A DNA stretch of 64,000 nt from Polynucleobacter sp. JS-JIR-II-b4 (GTDB lineage Bacteria; Pseudomonadota; Gammaproteobacteria; Burkholderiales; Burkholderiaceae), in the NCBI RefSeq assembly GCF_018687815.1, contig NZ_CP061306.1:930001-994000 (forward strand), in the 5' to 3' direction. The notes under the pieces are model-generated. The model did not search any database. It was not told where the DNA came from and saw nothing but the letters and a program-made list of their open reading frames with translations. Below are positions 1 through 7,628 of this stretch, piece by piece (position 1 is the stretch's first letter; every line of letters starts with the position of its first letter). The translations under genes and the position numbers were made by a program.

Positions 1-463
1 ATAAGGTGATGATGAAACCTTTTTTCATCTTGTCTTTGAGGAATGCCTCAGGCAGTTGAATAGATACAACTTCCCTGAAGATACAACCTCTATCACCACA
101 AGCACCAGCTTCTCTACCAACCACTTTAAATGTCGTAGCAGGGGTGTTCTCTAGCATTGCGGAATCGTAATAACGCCATTGTGAGAAATAAGTTAATTGA
201 GTGTTGAGCTCATAAGTCTTGACGCCTTGCTTAGGCTGCTCAGCTCTGAGGCTAAACATCTCATAAGTATTGGCTTCATCCATCGTGTTGATAGGAGGGC
301 CTTGATAGGTTTTCCCGCCGGTTGCTGGATTGGGTGTGATGATGGTCGAGTGATAGACATCATTCACTTCCCAACCACTAATTTTTTTATCATTCATATT
401 GCAGGCAACTAGACCAGCGCTGATTGCTAGCAATAAAACTACTCGATAGATGATGCGATGCAT
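1..463 (-). CDS. Putative lipoprotein (partial, 3' end outside window)
   Basis: An open frame runs leftward from an ATG at 463 and is still open at base 1, so about 154 codons of the N-terminal part are visible. The protein starts with a short basic region (MHRIIYR), then a hydrophobic stretch ending in the lipobox LVAC with Cys21, so it should be exported and lipidated. A good Shine-Dalgarno (AGGAG) lies about 7 nt before the ATG. The mature part is polar and holds a close Cys pair (GACGDRGC). I do not recognise the family. It is co-oriented with the SDR/acyl-CoA ligase operon upstream (gap about 64 bp), but nothing ties it to that pathway. Confidence 0.75.
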   Translation of the reverse strand, partial: MHRIIYRVVLLLAISAGLVACNMNDKKISGWEVNDVYHSTIITPNPATGGKTYQGPPINTMDEANTYEMFSLRAEQPKQGVKTYELNTQLTYFSQWRYYDSAMLENTPATTFKVVGREAGACGDRGCIFREVVSIQLPEAFLKDKMKKGFIITL

Positions 464-527
464 ATAAAGCTCCTAGAGAATCATCAAATCATACTATCCC
501 TTGGGATCGGGTCTCGAATTCTGGGGC

Positions 528-1352
528 TTAGACATATTTCCCGGTCAGACCACCATCAACCACCAGCTCAGTGCCTGTAATGTAGGCAGCAGCATCTGAG
601 ACCAAAAAGGCGCAAGCGTTTGCTACGTCCCAGGCTGTGCCAGAGCGTCCCATAGGTACCTGCTTATCACGTGCGGCACGAGCTTCATCAAGACCGTTTT
701 CAGAGAACATCTTTGCTACGGTATGGGCAATACGTGGAGTATCTATTAGGCCTGGCACTACTGTATTGGCCCGAATTCCTTTATCCGCATATTGTTGAGC
801 AATCATCCTAATAAATTGGGTATTAGCAGCCTTGGTAACGCTGTAGGCTAAATGTGGGTAGCCTAAGTAGCGCATACCGGCCACAGAGGAAATGGCAATG
901 ATATTGCCGGTACCGCGCGACACCATTTCAGGTAAGACTTCTTGAGCTGCTAGCAATAAGCTCCGCACATTAACTTTATGAATGCGATCAAAATCTTCAG
1001 CACTGGTTTCCATTGGTCCGCCAACTTTGCCAATGCCCACGTTGTGGTGCAGAACATCAATAGGACCAAATTGTTTACGTGCTTCGTCAAAGAGTCTTGT
1101 TACATCAAGTTCTTCAGAAACATCGCCAACAAATGTCTGGGCGATACCGCCTTCATCCAAAATGATCTGGGTTGTTTCTTCTGCAGATGCTTGATCGCGA
1201 TCGACCACGCAAACCTTTGCGCCTAATCGGGCGTAGGTCACACACGAGGCTCTACCGATGCTCCAACCTGGCCCAGCAGATCCACCGCCAGAAACAAAGA
1301 CCACCCGATTAGTGAGATCAGTTGGTAAACCAGGAGGATGTTTACTTTCCAT
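528..1352 (-). CDS. SDR family oxidoreductase
   Basis: Short-chain dehydrogenase/reductase of 274 aa. The glycine-rich cofactor loop is at about residues 20-33 (SGGGSAGPGWSIG), longer than the usual TGxxxGxG. The catalytic set is Ser155/156, Tyr170 and Lys174 (YSVTK), and HHNVG at 102-106 replaces the usual NNAG. Asp51 at the end of the second beta strand (VVDRD) suggests NAD(H) rather than NADP(H). It probably oxidises a hydroxy-acid or hydroxyacyl-CoA intermediate. It is the last gene of the operon with a second SDR, a citryl-CoA lyase-like gene, an acyl-CoA ligase and a Bug receptor; its ATG directly follows the stop of the upstream SDR. The substrate is unknown. Confidence 0.88.
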   Translation of the reverse strand: MESKHPPGLPTDLTNRVVFVSGGGSAGPGWSIGRASCVTYARLGAKVCVVDRDQASAEETTQIILDEGGIAQTFVGDVSEELDVTRLFDEARKQFGPIDVLHHNVGIGKVGGPMETSAEDFDRIHKVNVRSLLLAAQEVLPEMVSRGTGNIIAISSVAGMRYLGYPHLAYSVTKAANTQFIRMIAQQYADKGIRANTVVPGLIDTPRIAHTVAKMFSENGLDEARAARDKQVPMGRSGTAWDVANACAFLVSDAAAYITGTELVVDGGLTGKYV

Positions 1353-2081
1353 TTATTGGGTCAGTCCCACTGTCATGCCGCCACAAACATAAACAATCTG
1401 ACCAGTAGTAAAGCCGGCGCGATGATCCAGTAGTGAAGCAGCAATATGGGCAACTTCGTCTGGTTGGCCAATACGACCTAGCGGGACGCTATCCAAGATA
1501 TGTTGTGTAGCAGGTGCGCCAGGAGGATTCGCACTCTGAAAGAGCTCTGTAGCAATAGGGCCTGGCCCAATAGCATTCACCGTGATGCCATCGCTAGCCA
1601 GCTCTAAAGCCAATGTGCGAGTCAAGCCTAGCAATCCTGCTTTCGAGGTTGCATAGGAAATTCGCTCTTCTTTGCCCAAAGCTGCGCGACTAGCGATATT
1701 CACAATACGACCAAAATGAGCGGCTTTCATGGCGGGGAGTACGGCTTGAACGCAAATAATGGCAGCGGCGACATTGACGCTCATTACAGCCTGAAGATCT
1801 GCAATCGTAGTTTTCTCTATAGTGGCAGGGCGAACGATACCTGCGTTATTCACTAAGCGAGTAATCAAATGACTGGAAGTCGCATCTGCCAATGCATCAC
1901 GCAATACTTTTTCATCTGAAACATCTACTTTGACAAAAATTTCATGCTCAGTAATTTTTGCAGGCGCTTCTTTATCAAAATTAATCACATGCATACCATC
2001 GGCAATCAGGCGTTCTGATATTGCGCGCCCAATGCCGCGGCTAGCACCTGTAACTAATACACATTCTCTAGAGCCCATCAT
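1353..2081 (-). CDS. SDR family oxidoreductase (3-oxoacyl-ACP reductase-like)
   Basis: Classical 242-aa SDR. TGASRGIG is at residues 11-18, NNAG at 78-81, the catalytic Ser at 131, and Tyr143/Lys147 (YATSK). Family members reduce 3-oxoacyl or oxidise 3-hydroxyacyl thioesters and related alcohols. The start codon overlaps the stop of the upstream citryl-CoA lyase-like gene (TAATG), implying translational coupling. With the next SDR it makes a tandem dehydrogenase pair, so the pathway may have two oxidation steps or the two proteins may form a hetero-oligomer. Calling it FabG would be wrong, since the context is catabolic. Confidence 0.88.
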   Translation of the reverse strand: MMGSRECVLVTGASRGIGRAISERLIADGMHVINFDKEAPAKITEHEIFVKVDVSDEKVLRDALADATSSHLITRLVNNAGIVRPATIEKTTIADLQAVMSVNVAAAIICVQAVLPAMKAAHFGRIVNIASRAALGKEERISYATSKAGLLGLTRTLALELASDGITVNAIGPGPIATELFQSANPPGAPATQHILDSVPLGRIGQPDEVAHIAASLLDHRAGFTTGQIVYVCGGMTVGLTQ

Positions 2082-2860
2082 TAGCCAATCTTGTTGGCGC
2101 CATCCACAAACGGAATGGCATGTTCAATGGTGTCCCAAATAAAGCGACCGGATGGGCTTTGTTGTTCCTCAACAATATGGGCCACTAAGCCAGCCGAACG
2201 GGATATAACGGCAAAGCCACGCATTACAGCAGTAGGTATGCCAATCTCACCAAGCAGGGCGGCAACGGCACCAGTCGCATTAATCGTAATAGGACGACCA
2301 GCCACTTCATCCACTGCCTTGGATAAAGTTTCTAGCGCACGAATGTGATTGCCTTTAAGTTCTTTCTCAGCGCGGCCCATGTCTAATAGTTTGTAAGCAC
2401 GTGGATCTACGGGCTTATGTAAGTGATGACCAAAGCCAGGAACGGCACCTTTAATGCTCTTGTAATGTTGCGCAATCAAAAGGGCTTCAGCATATTGGTC
2501 TTTAGAGGCAATAATCCGATCTAGCAAGGCAGAGCAATTTTCCATTGTGCCAATAAAGGAGCTGCCTACAGCAAGTAAGCCAGCAGATACTGCGCCCTGA
2601 AGGTTCTCTGGGGCACTCATATAGATCAAGCGTGTGGCAATCGCACTAGGCGTTAGCCCATGCTCCATCAGCACAATGAGCACCACATCAGTAATGCGGA
2701 TATCGACACCACGAGGCTCTCTACCGAGGATCTGCATCAACATCACTTCGGTAAATGTTTTCTTGCCCATTAAATCTTCTACCAAATCTGCATCGCGATA
2801 ATGCAGGCTAGTCAGGGTGTGGGTGCATAAGCCAGTGATAGGAGTTTTTTTGTCAGTCAT
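2081..2860 (-). CDS. Citryl-CoA lyase / citrate synthase-like protein
   Basis: A 259-aa protein of the citrate-synthase superfamily, most like the compact citryl-CoA lyase / ATP-citrate-lyase C-domain branch, and much shorter than a true citrate synthase (about 430 aa). Candidate catalytic elements are His67 (MEHG), GFGHH at 142-146 and DPRA at 152-155. Family members cleave citryl-CoA or a related 3-hydroxy-3-carboxyacyl-CoA into acetyl-CoA and an oxo-acid, or run the reverse. A ligase that could make the CoA thioester is encoded 23 bp upstream and dehydrogenases follow, so cleavage of a CoA-activated carboxylic acid is the likely role. The exact substrate is not deducible. Confidence 0.8.
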   Translation of the reverse strand: MTDKKTPITGLCTHTLTSLHYRDADLVEDLMGKKTFTEVMLMQILGREPRGVDIRITDVVLIVLMEHGLTPSAIATRLIYMSAPENLQGAVSAGLLAVGSSFIGTMENCSALLDRIIASKDQYAEALLIAQHYKSIKGAVPGFGHHLHKPVDPRAYKLLDMGRAEKELKGNHIRALETLSKAVDEVAGRPITINATGAVAALLGEIGIPTAVMRGFAVISRSAGLVAHIVEEQQSPSGRFIWDTIEHAIPFVDGANKIG

Positions 2861-2883
2861 AGTCTATAAGTATTAAATATTGT

Positions 2884-4392
2884 CTAGGCAGGAGTTTGAA
2901 GTTTTTGAATCACTGCACTCTTCAGTAACTTTCCTACATTGGAGCGAGGCAAGCTGTCGTAGAAGTGAACACGTTTAGGAGTTTGTACTGGCCCCAATAA
3001 ATTTCGAACAAATGCAATTAGCTCTGCTTCATCCGCTTTTTGCCCAGGATGTAATTGGACGGCAGCTTGAACAGTTTCACCCCATTTTTCATCAGGGAGA
3101 CCAAAGACAAGGCATTCGTGAACGGCAGGGTGCTGACTTAAGGCGTTCTCAACATCCACTGGGTACACATTAAATCCGCCAGTAATCACGATGTCCTTAA
3201 GGCGATCCTTGAGATACAAAAATCCACGTTCATCAATTAGGCCGCGATCACCAGTATGAAGCCAGCCATCGATAATGGTTTCAGCTGTCTTTTCAGGCAT
3301 GCGCCAATAGCCATTCATCAGCAGATCACCTCGGGCAACTACTTCACCGATTTCACCGGTAGGTAATAGTTTTCCTTCGGGTGACATGATGACCACATCA
3401 CTAAACCAAGTAGGCCTGCCAACGGCTGCCCAGTTGTTGGGATCTTCAAAATCCTCGGGCCGCATGACCGTCAAAATTTGCGGCGCTTCGGTTTGACCAT
3501 AGGTCGTACCCAGCACTGGACCAAAGAAATCACGCACCTTACGAACCTGCTCTGGAGGCATTGGCGCACCCCCATAAATCAACCTTCGTAATTTTGGATA
3601 ATCATCTCTAGATGCATTAGGTAATGCCATCAACATATAAACAAGAGTTGGCGGCATGAAGCAAACAGTACCGCGTCGTTCACGAAAGGCTGTTCTCACT
3701 ACTTCAGCGCCTGCACCATCCAGAATCACATGACAACCACCTTGCGCCAAGATGGGAACGATATAGGTAGATGTGCCATGGGTAATCGGAGCAGCAACAA
3801 CATAGCGCTCATGCTCATCAAATCCCCATACCTGAATCTGATTAGTGATGTTTGCCATCCAAGCGCGGTAGGGCTGCATCACACCTTTAGGTGCCCCAGT
3901 TGTGCCGCCAGTAAATTTGATCGCCTGAATTGCATCTAGAGGTAATTCAAAAGAAGGTTGCGGAGCATCCTCGTGCAATTGAATTAATTCATTCATGCTG
4001 CGCGCAGAAGCGTCAGAATCAGCGCCTGTATAAACCCATGCTCCCGCAGCGCCTTTCAGTAATGCTTGATTGGCGGCATCCAAAATCACAATAGAAGGCT
4101 CGGTGACATTAACAATGCGCTGAATCTCAGGGTGGGTGCTCTTAGGGTTCAGTGGTACCCATACCTTGCCGCAAGCCAAAATTGCTAGCAGGGCAGTAAT
4201 GTGATCATCGCTATTACCCGCGCAAATAGCTACTCGACTCTGTAAAGTTGGATCTAATGCGGTAAGCCCCGCTGCTAGTGCTTTAACACGCTTAGCTAAG
4301 GTGGCGTAATGAATCGGGCCACTCGGTGTGTCAATGGCAATGCGATCGGGCCAACGTTGTGCAGCCCCCCAAAAAAAATCAATCGGAAACAT
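2884..4392 (-). CDS. AMP-dependent acyl-CoA synthetase/ligase
   Basis: ANL-superfamily ligase of 502 aa that adenylates a carboxylate and transfers it to CoA. The phosphate-binding loop TGGTTGAPKG is at 161-170 and the A5 motif is TYGQTEAP near 297. The HTGDRG aspartate and the hinge region (LKDRLKDIVITGGFNVYP) come later. The C-terminal acyl-transfer lysine sits in SNVGK. It lies 6 bp after the Bug receptor gene and 23 bp before the citryl-CoA lyase-like gene, in one operon. The substrate is probably the acid captured by that receptor. Similarity to fatty-acid ligases is general and does not prove a fatty substrate. Confidence 0.88.
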   Translation of the reverse strand: MFPIDFFWGAAQRWPDRIAIDTPSGPIHYATLAKRVKALAAGLTALDPTLQSRVAICAGNSDDHITALLAILACGKVWVPLNPKSTHPEIQRIVNVTEPSIVILDAANQALLKGAAGAWVYTGADSDASARSMNELIQLHEDAPQPSFELPLDAIQAIKFTGGTTGAPKGVMQPYRAWMANITNQIQVWGFDEHERYVVAAPITHGTSTYIVPILAQGGCHVILDGAGAEVVRTAFRERRGTVCFMPPTLVYMLMALPNASRDDYPKLRRLIYGGAPMPPEQVRKVRDFFGPVLGTTYGQTEAPQILTVMRPEDFEDPNNWAAVGRPTWFSDVVIMSPEGKLLPTGEIGEVVARGDLLMNGYWRMPEKTAETIIDGWLHTGDRGLIDERGFLYLKDRLKDIVITGGFNVYPVDVENALSQHPAVHECLVFGLPDEKWGETVQAAVQLHPGQKADEAELIAFVRNLLGPVQTPKRVHFYDSLPRSNVGKLLKSAVIQKLQTPA

Positions 4393-4398
4393 AATGAA

Positions 4399-5391
4399 TT
4401 ATTCGGCTTTAGCGCCAGAAGCCTTCACAACATCCCGCCAGCGCTTCACTTCGGATGCTTCAAATGCCGCCATTTTTTCTGGGGTACCAGGCTCTGGTGT
4501 TGCGGCTAACTCTTGCATGCGCTGACGCACCTCAGGTGAGTTAAGTGCTTTATTCAGAGCTGCATTGAGTTGTGTAATGACTGGTTTTGGAGTTCCGGCT
4601 GGAGCGACTAATGCAAACCAAGACTGCACATCAAAACTGGGATAGCCTGATTCAGCAATAGTTGGAACATCTGGCAAAAATGGGGAGCGTTGGGCGCTAG
4701 TCACAGCAATCGGACGAAGTTTTCCGGCCTTAATATGAGGTAATGCAGAGGGTGCGTTGTCAAACATGGATTCCACTTGACCACCAAGCAAATCCGTTAC
4801 TGCAGGAGCGCTACCTTTATAAGGAATATGCAGCATTTGAATTTTTGCTTGCATCTTAAACATTTCACCGGAAAGGTGAATAGATGAGCCGCTACCAGAG
4901 GAGGCAAAGGTTACGCCATCTTTCGCATCCTTAGCGTAGCGCACGTATTCTGCAAGCGTTTTTACTGGAAGATTTGGGTTTACTACCAAAATATTCGGGA
5001 TCTTGGCAATCATGCCGATCGGCTCAAAATCTTTAATCGGGTCATAGCTTAGGTTCGGATAGAGCGTGGCGTTAATCGTATTCGCAATGGAAAAGGCGTA
5101 AAGCGTATAGCCATCTGCAGGTGAGCGAGCCACAATTTCTGCGCCAACGTTGCTATTGGCGCCTGGGCGGTTTTCTACCACGATAGATTGACCTAAGGTA
5201 TTGCCCATGCCAACTGATACCAAGCGGGTTAATACATCGGTTGCACCACCAGCGGAATAGCCAACAATAATTTTGATGGGTTTGGTAGGCCAGGCAGCGT
5301 TAGATTGCGCTAGGGCCGGAATTGAAGCGGCTGTGATGAGGGCAGCAAAAACAGTCAGCAAGCCTTTTTTGGGCGTGAAATGTAAAGACAT
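4399..5391 (-). CDS. Bug-family (TTT) periplasmic solute-binding protein
   Basis: Tripartite tricarboxylate transporter receptor of 330 aa. A signal peptide ends at about residue 29 (PALAQ), then comes the typical WPTKPIKIIVGYSAGG opening, the VVENRPGA motif near 77-84 and PYKGSAPA further on. Such proteins bind carboxylates in the periplasm and deliver them to a TctAB-type permease. No permease gene is in the window, which is common for the expanded Bug family in Burkholderiales. The Shine-Dalgarno AGGAGATCT precedes the ATG at 5391. As the first gene of the operon it probably defines the pathway substrate. A 15-bp palindrome lies 26 bp upstream. Confidence 0.92.
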   Translation of the reverse strand: MSLHFTPKKGLLTVFAALITAASIPALAQSNAAWPTKPIKIIVGYSAGGATDVLTRLVSVGMGNTLGQSIVVENRPGANSNVGAEIVARSPADGYTLYAFSIANTINATLYPNLSYDPIKDFEPIGMIAKIPNILVVNPNLPVKTLAEYVRYAKDAKDGVTFASSGSGSSIHLSGEMFKMQAKIQMLHIPYKGSAPAVTDLLGGQVESMFDNAPSALPHIKAGKLRPIAVTSAQRSPFLPDVPTIAESGYPSFDVQSWFALVAPAGTPKPVITQLNAALNKALNSPEVRQRMQELAATPEPGTPEKMAAFEASEVKRWRDVVKASGAKAE

Positions 5392-5417
5392 AGATCTCCT
5401 TCAATTGGTAGGGTGCT

Positions 5418-5432
5418 TTAAGACAGTCTTAA
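5418..5432. promoter_or_regulatory. Palindrome upstream of the Bug/acyl-CoA ligase operon (operator candidate)
   Basis: TTAAGACAGTCTTAA is a perfect inverted repeat with 7-bp arms around one central base, 26-40 bp before the Bug start codon. No regulator gene for this operon is adjacent. A weak minus-strand promoter may lie further upstream (TTGACT around 5505), so a protein bound here would sit downstream of the transcription start and act as a repressor. Confidence 0.45.
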
Positions 5433-5569
5433 GAAGCCCCAATTTCTTATTTATTCAGTATTTATAACACCAAAGCGGCTTAAACACCCCAATAAGGCCG
5501 CAGTCAAGGCGGTGATCCCAAATCCCTTTTATTAGGGTATCTCATTACTAAATTATTACACTTCAAAAC

Positions 5570-5597
5570 TTCACAACTTCAGAAGTTGTGATATAGT
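5570..5597 (+). promoter_or_regulatory. Promoter with embedded palindromic operator for the small HTH gene
   Basis: A near-consensus promoter can be read: -35 TTCACA (5570-5575), 16-bp spacer, -10 TATAGT (5592-5597). A perfect inverted repeat fills the spacer: TCACAACTTC (5571-5580), one base, GAAGTTGTGA (5582-5591). A dimer bound there would block RNA polymerase. The first gene downstream (ATG at 5617) encodes a small helix-turn-helix protein, so autoregulation is the simplest reading. Confidence 0.65.
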
Positions 5598-5616
5598 GTC
5601 GGTACTGGGAGATGAA

Positions 5617-5796
5617 ATGAAAAGACAGGTACCGAAAACACATCAAGCCTTGGAGTGGGTGGGGAAGGGTATGACTGCTGCTCAAGCAGCCAGAAAGATG
5701 CAGATTTCAGAATCCAGTGTGTATGCCGCCCTTAGAAAGACAAAGGCGAAAGAAGTGGGTTGTTGTCCAACGTGTGGTCACAAAATAAGGAACTAA
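5617..5796 (+). CDS. Small HTH / zinc-ribbon DNA-binding protein
   Basis: The likely start is the ATG at 5617, which has GGGAG 6 nt upstream, giving 59 aa. A GTG at 5596 is possible but overlaps the -10 box. Residues 14-39 read as a helix-turn-helix of the resolvase/Hin type (GMTAAQAARKMQISESSVYA). The C-terminus has CCPTCGH, a Cys/His cluster that could bind zinc or make a redox-sensitive switch. It probably binds the perfect palindrome in its own promoter. The next gene, one base after the stop, encodes a small exported protein and should be co-transcribed. I do not recognise a named family; it could be a phage-derived regulator. Confidence 0.65.
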   Translation: MKRQVPKTHQALEWVGKGMTAAQAARKMQISESSVYAALRKTKAKEVGCCPTCGHKIRN

Positions 5797-5797
5797 G

Positions 5798-6097
5798 ATG
5801 AAAAAGACTTTATTAGCAGCCGTAACAATCTCTGTTGCTGCATTCGCTTATGCGAATACATCGCCGTCAGATTCTTCTGAGTTAGTCAATCAGCAGTGCA
5901 AGATATCTGCTGAAGCGGTATCTACCTTGAAGGGTCTGCGTTACGGCAACACCTCAATCCGCAAGGATGTCTCCACATTAATTAACGCTAGCCTTAAGAC
6001 TCCAGAGAATCGCGAGTTAGCACAAAAGACCTTGAACCTCATGGTTGACGATAAGACAACGGATACAAGAGGTTTAGAGGGTAAGTACTGCTCTTAA
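5798..6097 (+). CDS. Small exported protein of unknown function
   Basis: A 99-aa protein with a clear signal peptide (MKKTLLAAVTISVAAFAYA, cleavage near residue 20) and a mature part of about 80 residues with two cysteines (in QQCK and the terminal YCS) that could form a disulfide in the periplasm. The start codon lies one base after the stop of the HTH gene, so the two form a transcription unit. No domain is recognised. Regulation by the palindromic operator upstream is likely by position. Confidence 0.7.
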   Translation: MKKTLLAAVTISVAAFAYANTSPSDSSELVNQQCKISAEAVSTLKGLRYGNTSIRKDVSTLINASLKTPENRELAQKTLNLMVDDKTTDTRGLEGKYCS

Positions 6098-6120
6098 GGA
6101 GTTCAGTCTGATTCCTAAAG

Positions 6121-6582
6121 GTGGCACATAACGCTGAATGTCCTGATTGTGGGAATATGCGGACATTGTTTAATCAGTGTCCGCATTGCGGTTCTGTCAA
6201 TTTACCCATCTTGAGCTCGGATACGATTGAGCTCAACATCAAGCAAGATGGGCCATATGTTGAAGAGGCTCTAGATCGCCTAACGGACATCCTACGAAAA
6301 TCGCTAGAAGTAGGTATTAAGGCCATCATTTTGATTCATGGATATGGGTCTAGTGGTGAGGGCGGTCGTATTAAGTGGGCTATTCATGAAGCGCTAGAAA
6401 ACAATCGATACTCCGACCGAGTCGACGAATACCATTTTGGTGAAGATGTCGCCTATGGTGGCGAGGCCTATCATGCCTTACTTAGGCGACGTCCTGGTTT
6501 AAAGCGCTATCTCAAGCGCTTTAAGGAGGGCAATGCTGGTATGACAGTTTTATTGCTGGGATCTCAGGCTAGAAGTGCTTAG
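6121..6582 (+). CDS. Smr-domain protein with N-terminal zinc ribbon
   Basis: A 153-aa protein beginning with two CxxC knuckles (CPDCG and CPHCG, residues 7-24) that look like a zinc ribbon. It continues into an Smr (MutS2 C-terminal) fold: the VEEALDRL helix, IILIHGYGSSGEGGR with the conserved HGxG loop near 78-92, and the final GNAGMTVLLL strand. Smr domains nick or bind DNA or RNA. The usual LDLHG element is replaced by IELNI, so one catalytic-side motif is divergent. The GTG at 6121 is the furthest start in frame and has only a weak ribosome site, so the true start is uncertain. It lies 23 bp after the exported-protein gene. Confidence 0.65.
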   Translation: MAHNAECPDCGNMRTLFNQCPHCGSVNLPILSSDTIELNIKQDGPYVEEALDRLTDILRKSLEVGIKAIILIHGYGSSGEGGRIKWAIHEALENNRYSDRVDEYHFGEDVAYGGEAYHALLRRRPGLKRYLKRFKEGNAGMTVLLLGSQARSA

Positions 6583-6630
6583 AATAGAAATATTGGCAAT
6601 TAATGCTTTATCTATTAGGAATCCATTTCC

Positions 6631-6972
6631 ATGACTACTAAGAAACTCGAACATTCAGATTCGCATGAGGATAAGCAAGCTGGCGCAGAAAGCCTGATTG
6701 GTGAATTCAAATCCCTGATGGCAGATGCGGAAGCTTTAATCAAGGCAACGGAAGATCATCCAGGCGCTGCTATTAGCTCCATTCGTAATAAAGCCCTAGA
6801 AACTCTCGCAGGCGCCAAAGAAAGTCTTTCAGGTGTCGAGGGCAAGATGCTTGATAAAGCGAAGGTGGCTGCTGAAGGCGCTGATGACTTCGTGCATCGC
6901 AATCCTTGGGAGGCAGTGGGTGTTGCAGCTGGCTTAGGTTTGTTGATTGGCTTATTCATTGGACGCCGCTAG
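6631..6972 (+). CDS. yqjD: DUF883 family (YqjD/ElaB-like) membrane-anchored protein
   Basis: A 113-aa protein with a long charged, helical N-terminal part (residues 1-90, Ala/Glu/Lys-rich) and one C-terminal membrane anchor after the family signature NPWEAVGVAAGLGLLIGLF, ending in GRR. E. coli YqjD and ElaB have this layout, sit in the inner membrane and bind ribosomes in stationary phase. It is followed after 6 bp by a YqjE-like gene and then a YqjK-like gene, the same order as the E. coli yqjDEK locus. A stress or stationary-phase role is inferred from the family. Confidence 0.85.
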   Translation: MTTKKLEHSDSHEDKQAGAESLIGEFKSLMADAEALIKATEDHPGAAISSIRNKALETLAGAKESLSGVEGKMLDKAKVAAEGADDFVHRNPWEAVGVAAGLGLLIGLFIGRR

Positions 6973-6978
6973 ACCCTT

Positions 6979-7347
6979 ATGTCTCAAGAAAACTTACTTT
7001 CCTCTATCAAAGGCCTTGCATCAACTGGTGCATCGATAGCACAAACGCGCTTAGAGCTTTTATCGCTGGATGTGCAAATCGCCAGAAGTAAATTCATCAG
7101 CTTGTTAGTGATGATTATAGGGGCCTTATTCTTTTTATTCTTTGGCCTAGTGATGCTGGCATTGCTTATCGTGATTTATAGCTGGGAAACAGACCGAATG
7201 CTGGCCTTAGGTTTATTGACTGGAGCCTTTTTATTGGTTGGTCTGATTCTGGCAGCGCTGATTACTCAATCATTACGTACGATGCCTAGACTATTCGAGG
7301 CCTCTATTACTGAATTAGCCAAAGATCGCGAAGCCCTTTCAAAATGA
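6979..7347 (+). CDS. yqjE: YqjE-like phage-holin-family membrane protein
   Basis: A 122-aa protein with an amphipathic N-terminus (about 1-40), two transmembrane segments (about 42-68 and 76-98, joined by YSWETDRM) and a charged cytoplasmic tail. This matches the holin-X/YqjE family. It lies between the DUF883 and YqjK-like genes, and its end overlaps the start of the latter by 4 bp (ATGA). The role is unknown; the cluster probably acts at the inner membrane under stress. It is not a lytic holin: no endolysin or phage gene is nearby. Confidence 0.8.
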   Translation: MSQENLLSSIKGLASTGASIAQTRLELLSLDVQIARSKFISLLVMIIGALFFLFFGLVMLALLIVIYSWETDRMLALGLLTGAFLLVGLILAALITQSLRTMPRLFEASITELAKDREALSK

Positions 7348-7625
7348 GTGAGCATTTAAAAGCTTTAGAGCTCCGCCAACACCAATTGAAGCTTCAGGCA
7401 CACCGTGAGCGCACGGAGTTTGCTGAACATTTTGAGGTTTGGGAAAAGCCGCTCTCTTGGGCTGATAAGGGGGTTGATGCGGTTAACTTCTTAAGAAGCA
7501 ACCCCATTCTGTGGACCAGTGCATTTGCAGCACTTGCGCATTACAAACCCAAGTTGGCGAGCAAGGCTTTAGCAGTAGGTTGGGGCGCCATGAAGATCAT
7601 CAAGAGTGCTAAAAAACTGATTTAA
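7344..7625 (+). CDS. YqjK-like small protein
   Basis: A 93-aa protein with a charged helical N-terminus (EHLKALELRQHQLKLQAHRE) and a weakly hydrophobic C-terminal half (FLRSNPILWTSAFAALAHY), ending basic. The start ATG overlaps the stop of the yqjE-like gene, so it is translationally coupled. Length and position match YqjK-like third members of yqjDEK loci, but sequence conservation in this family is low. It converges on apt with only 3 bp between stop codons. Confidence 0.65.
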   Translation: MSEHLKALELRQHQLKLQAHRERTEFAEHFEVWEKPLSWADKGVDAVNFLRSNPILWTSAFAALAHYKPKLASKALAVGWGAMKIIKSAKKLI

Positions 7626-7628
7626 TTT

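Noticed and set aside
197..412. Plus-strand 71-codon ORF
   Set aside because: Antisense to the lipoprotein gene, which has a lipobox and a good ribosome site.
6979..7347. Prophage lysis gene (holin)
   Set aside because: The holin-X name is only a family label; the neighbours are DUF883 and YqjK-like genes and no phage gene is present.
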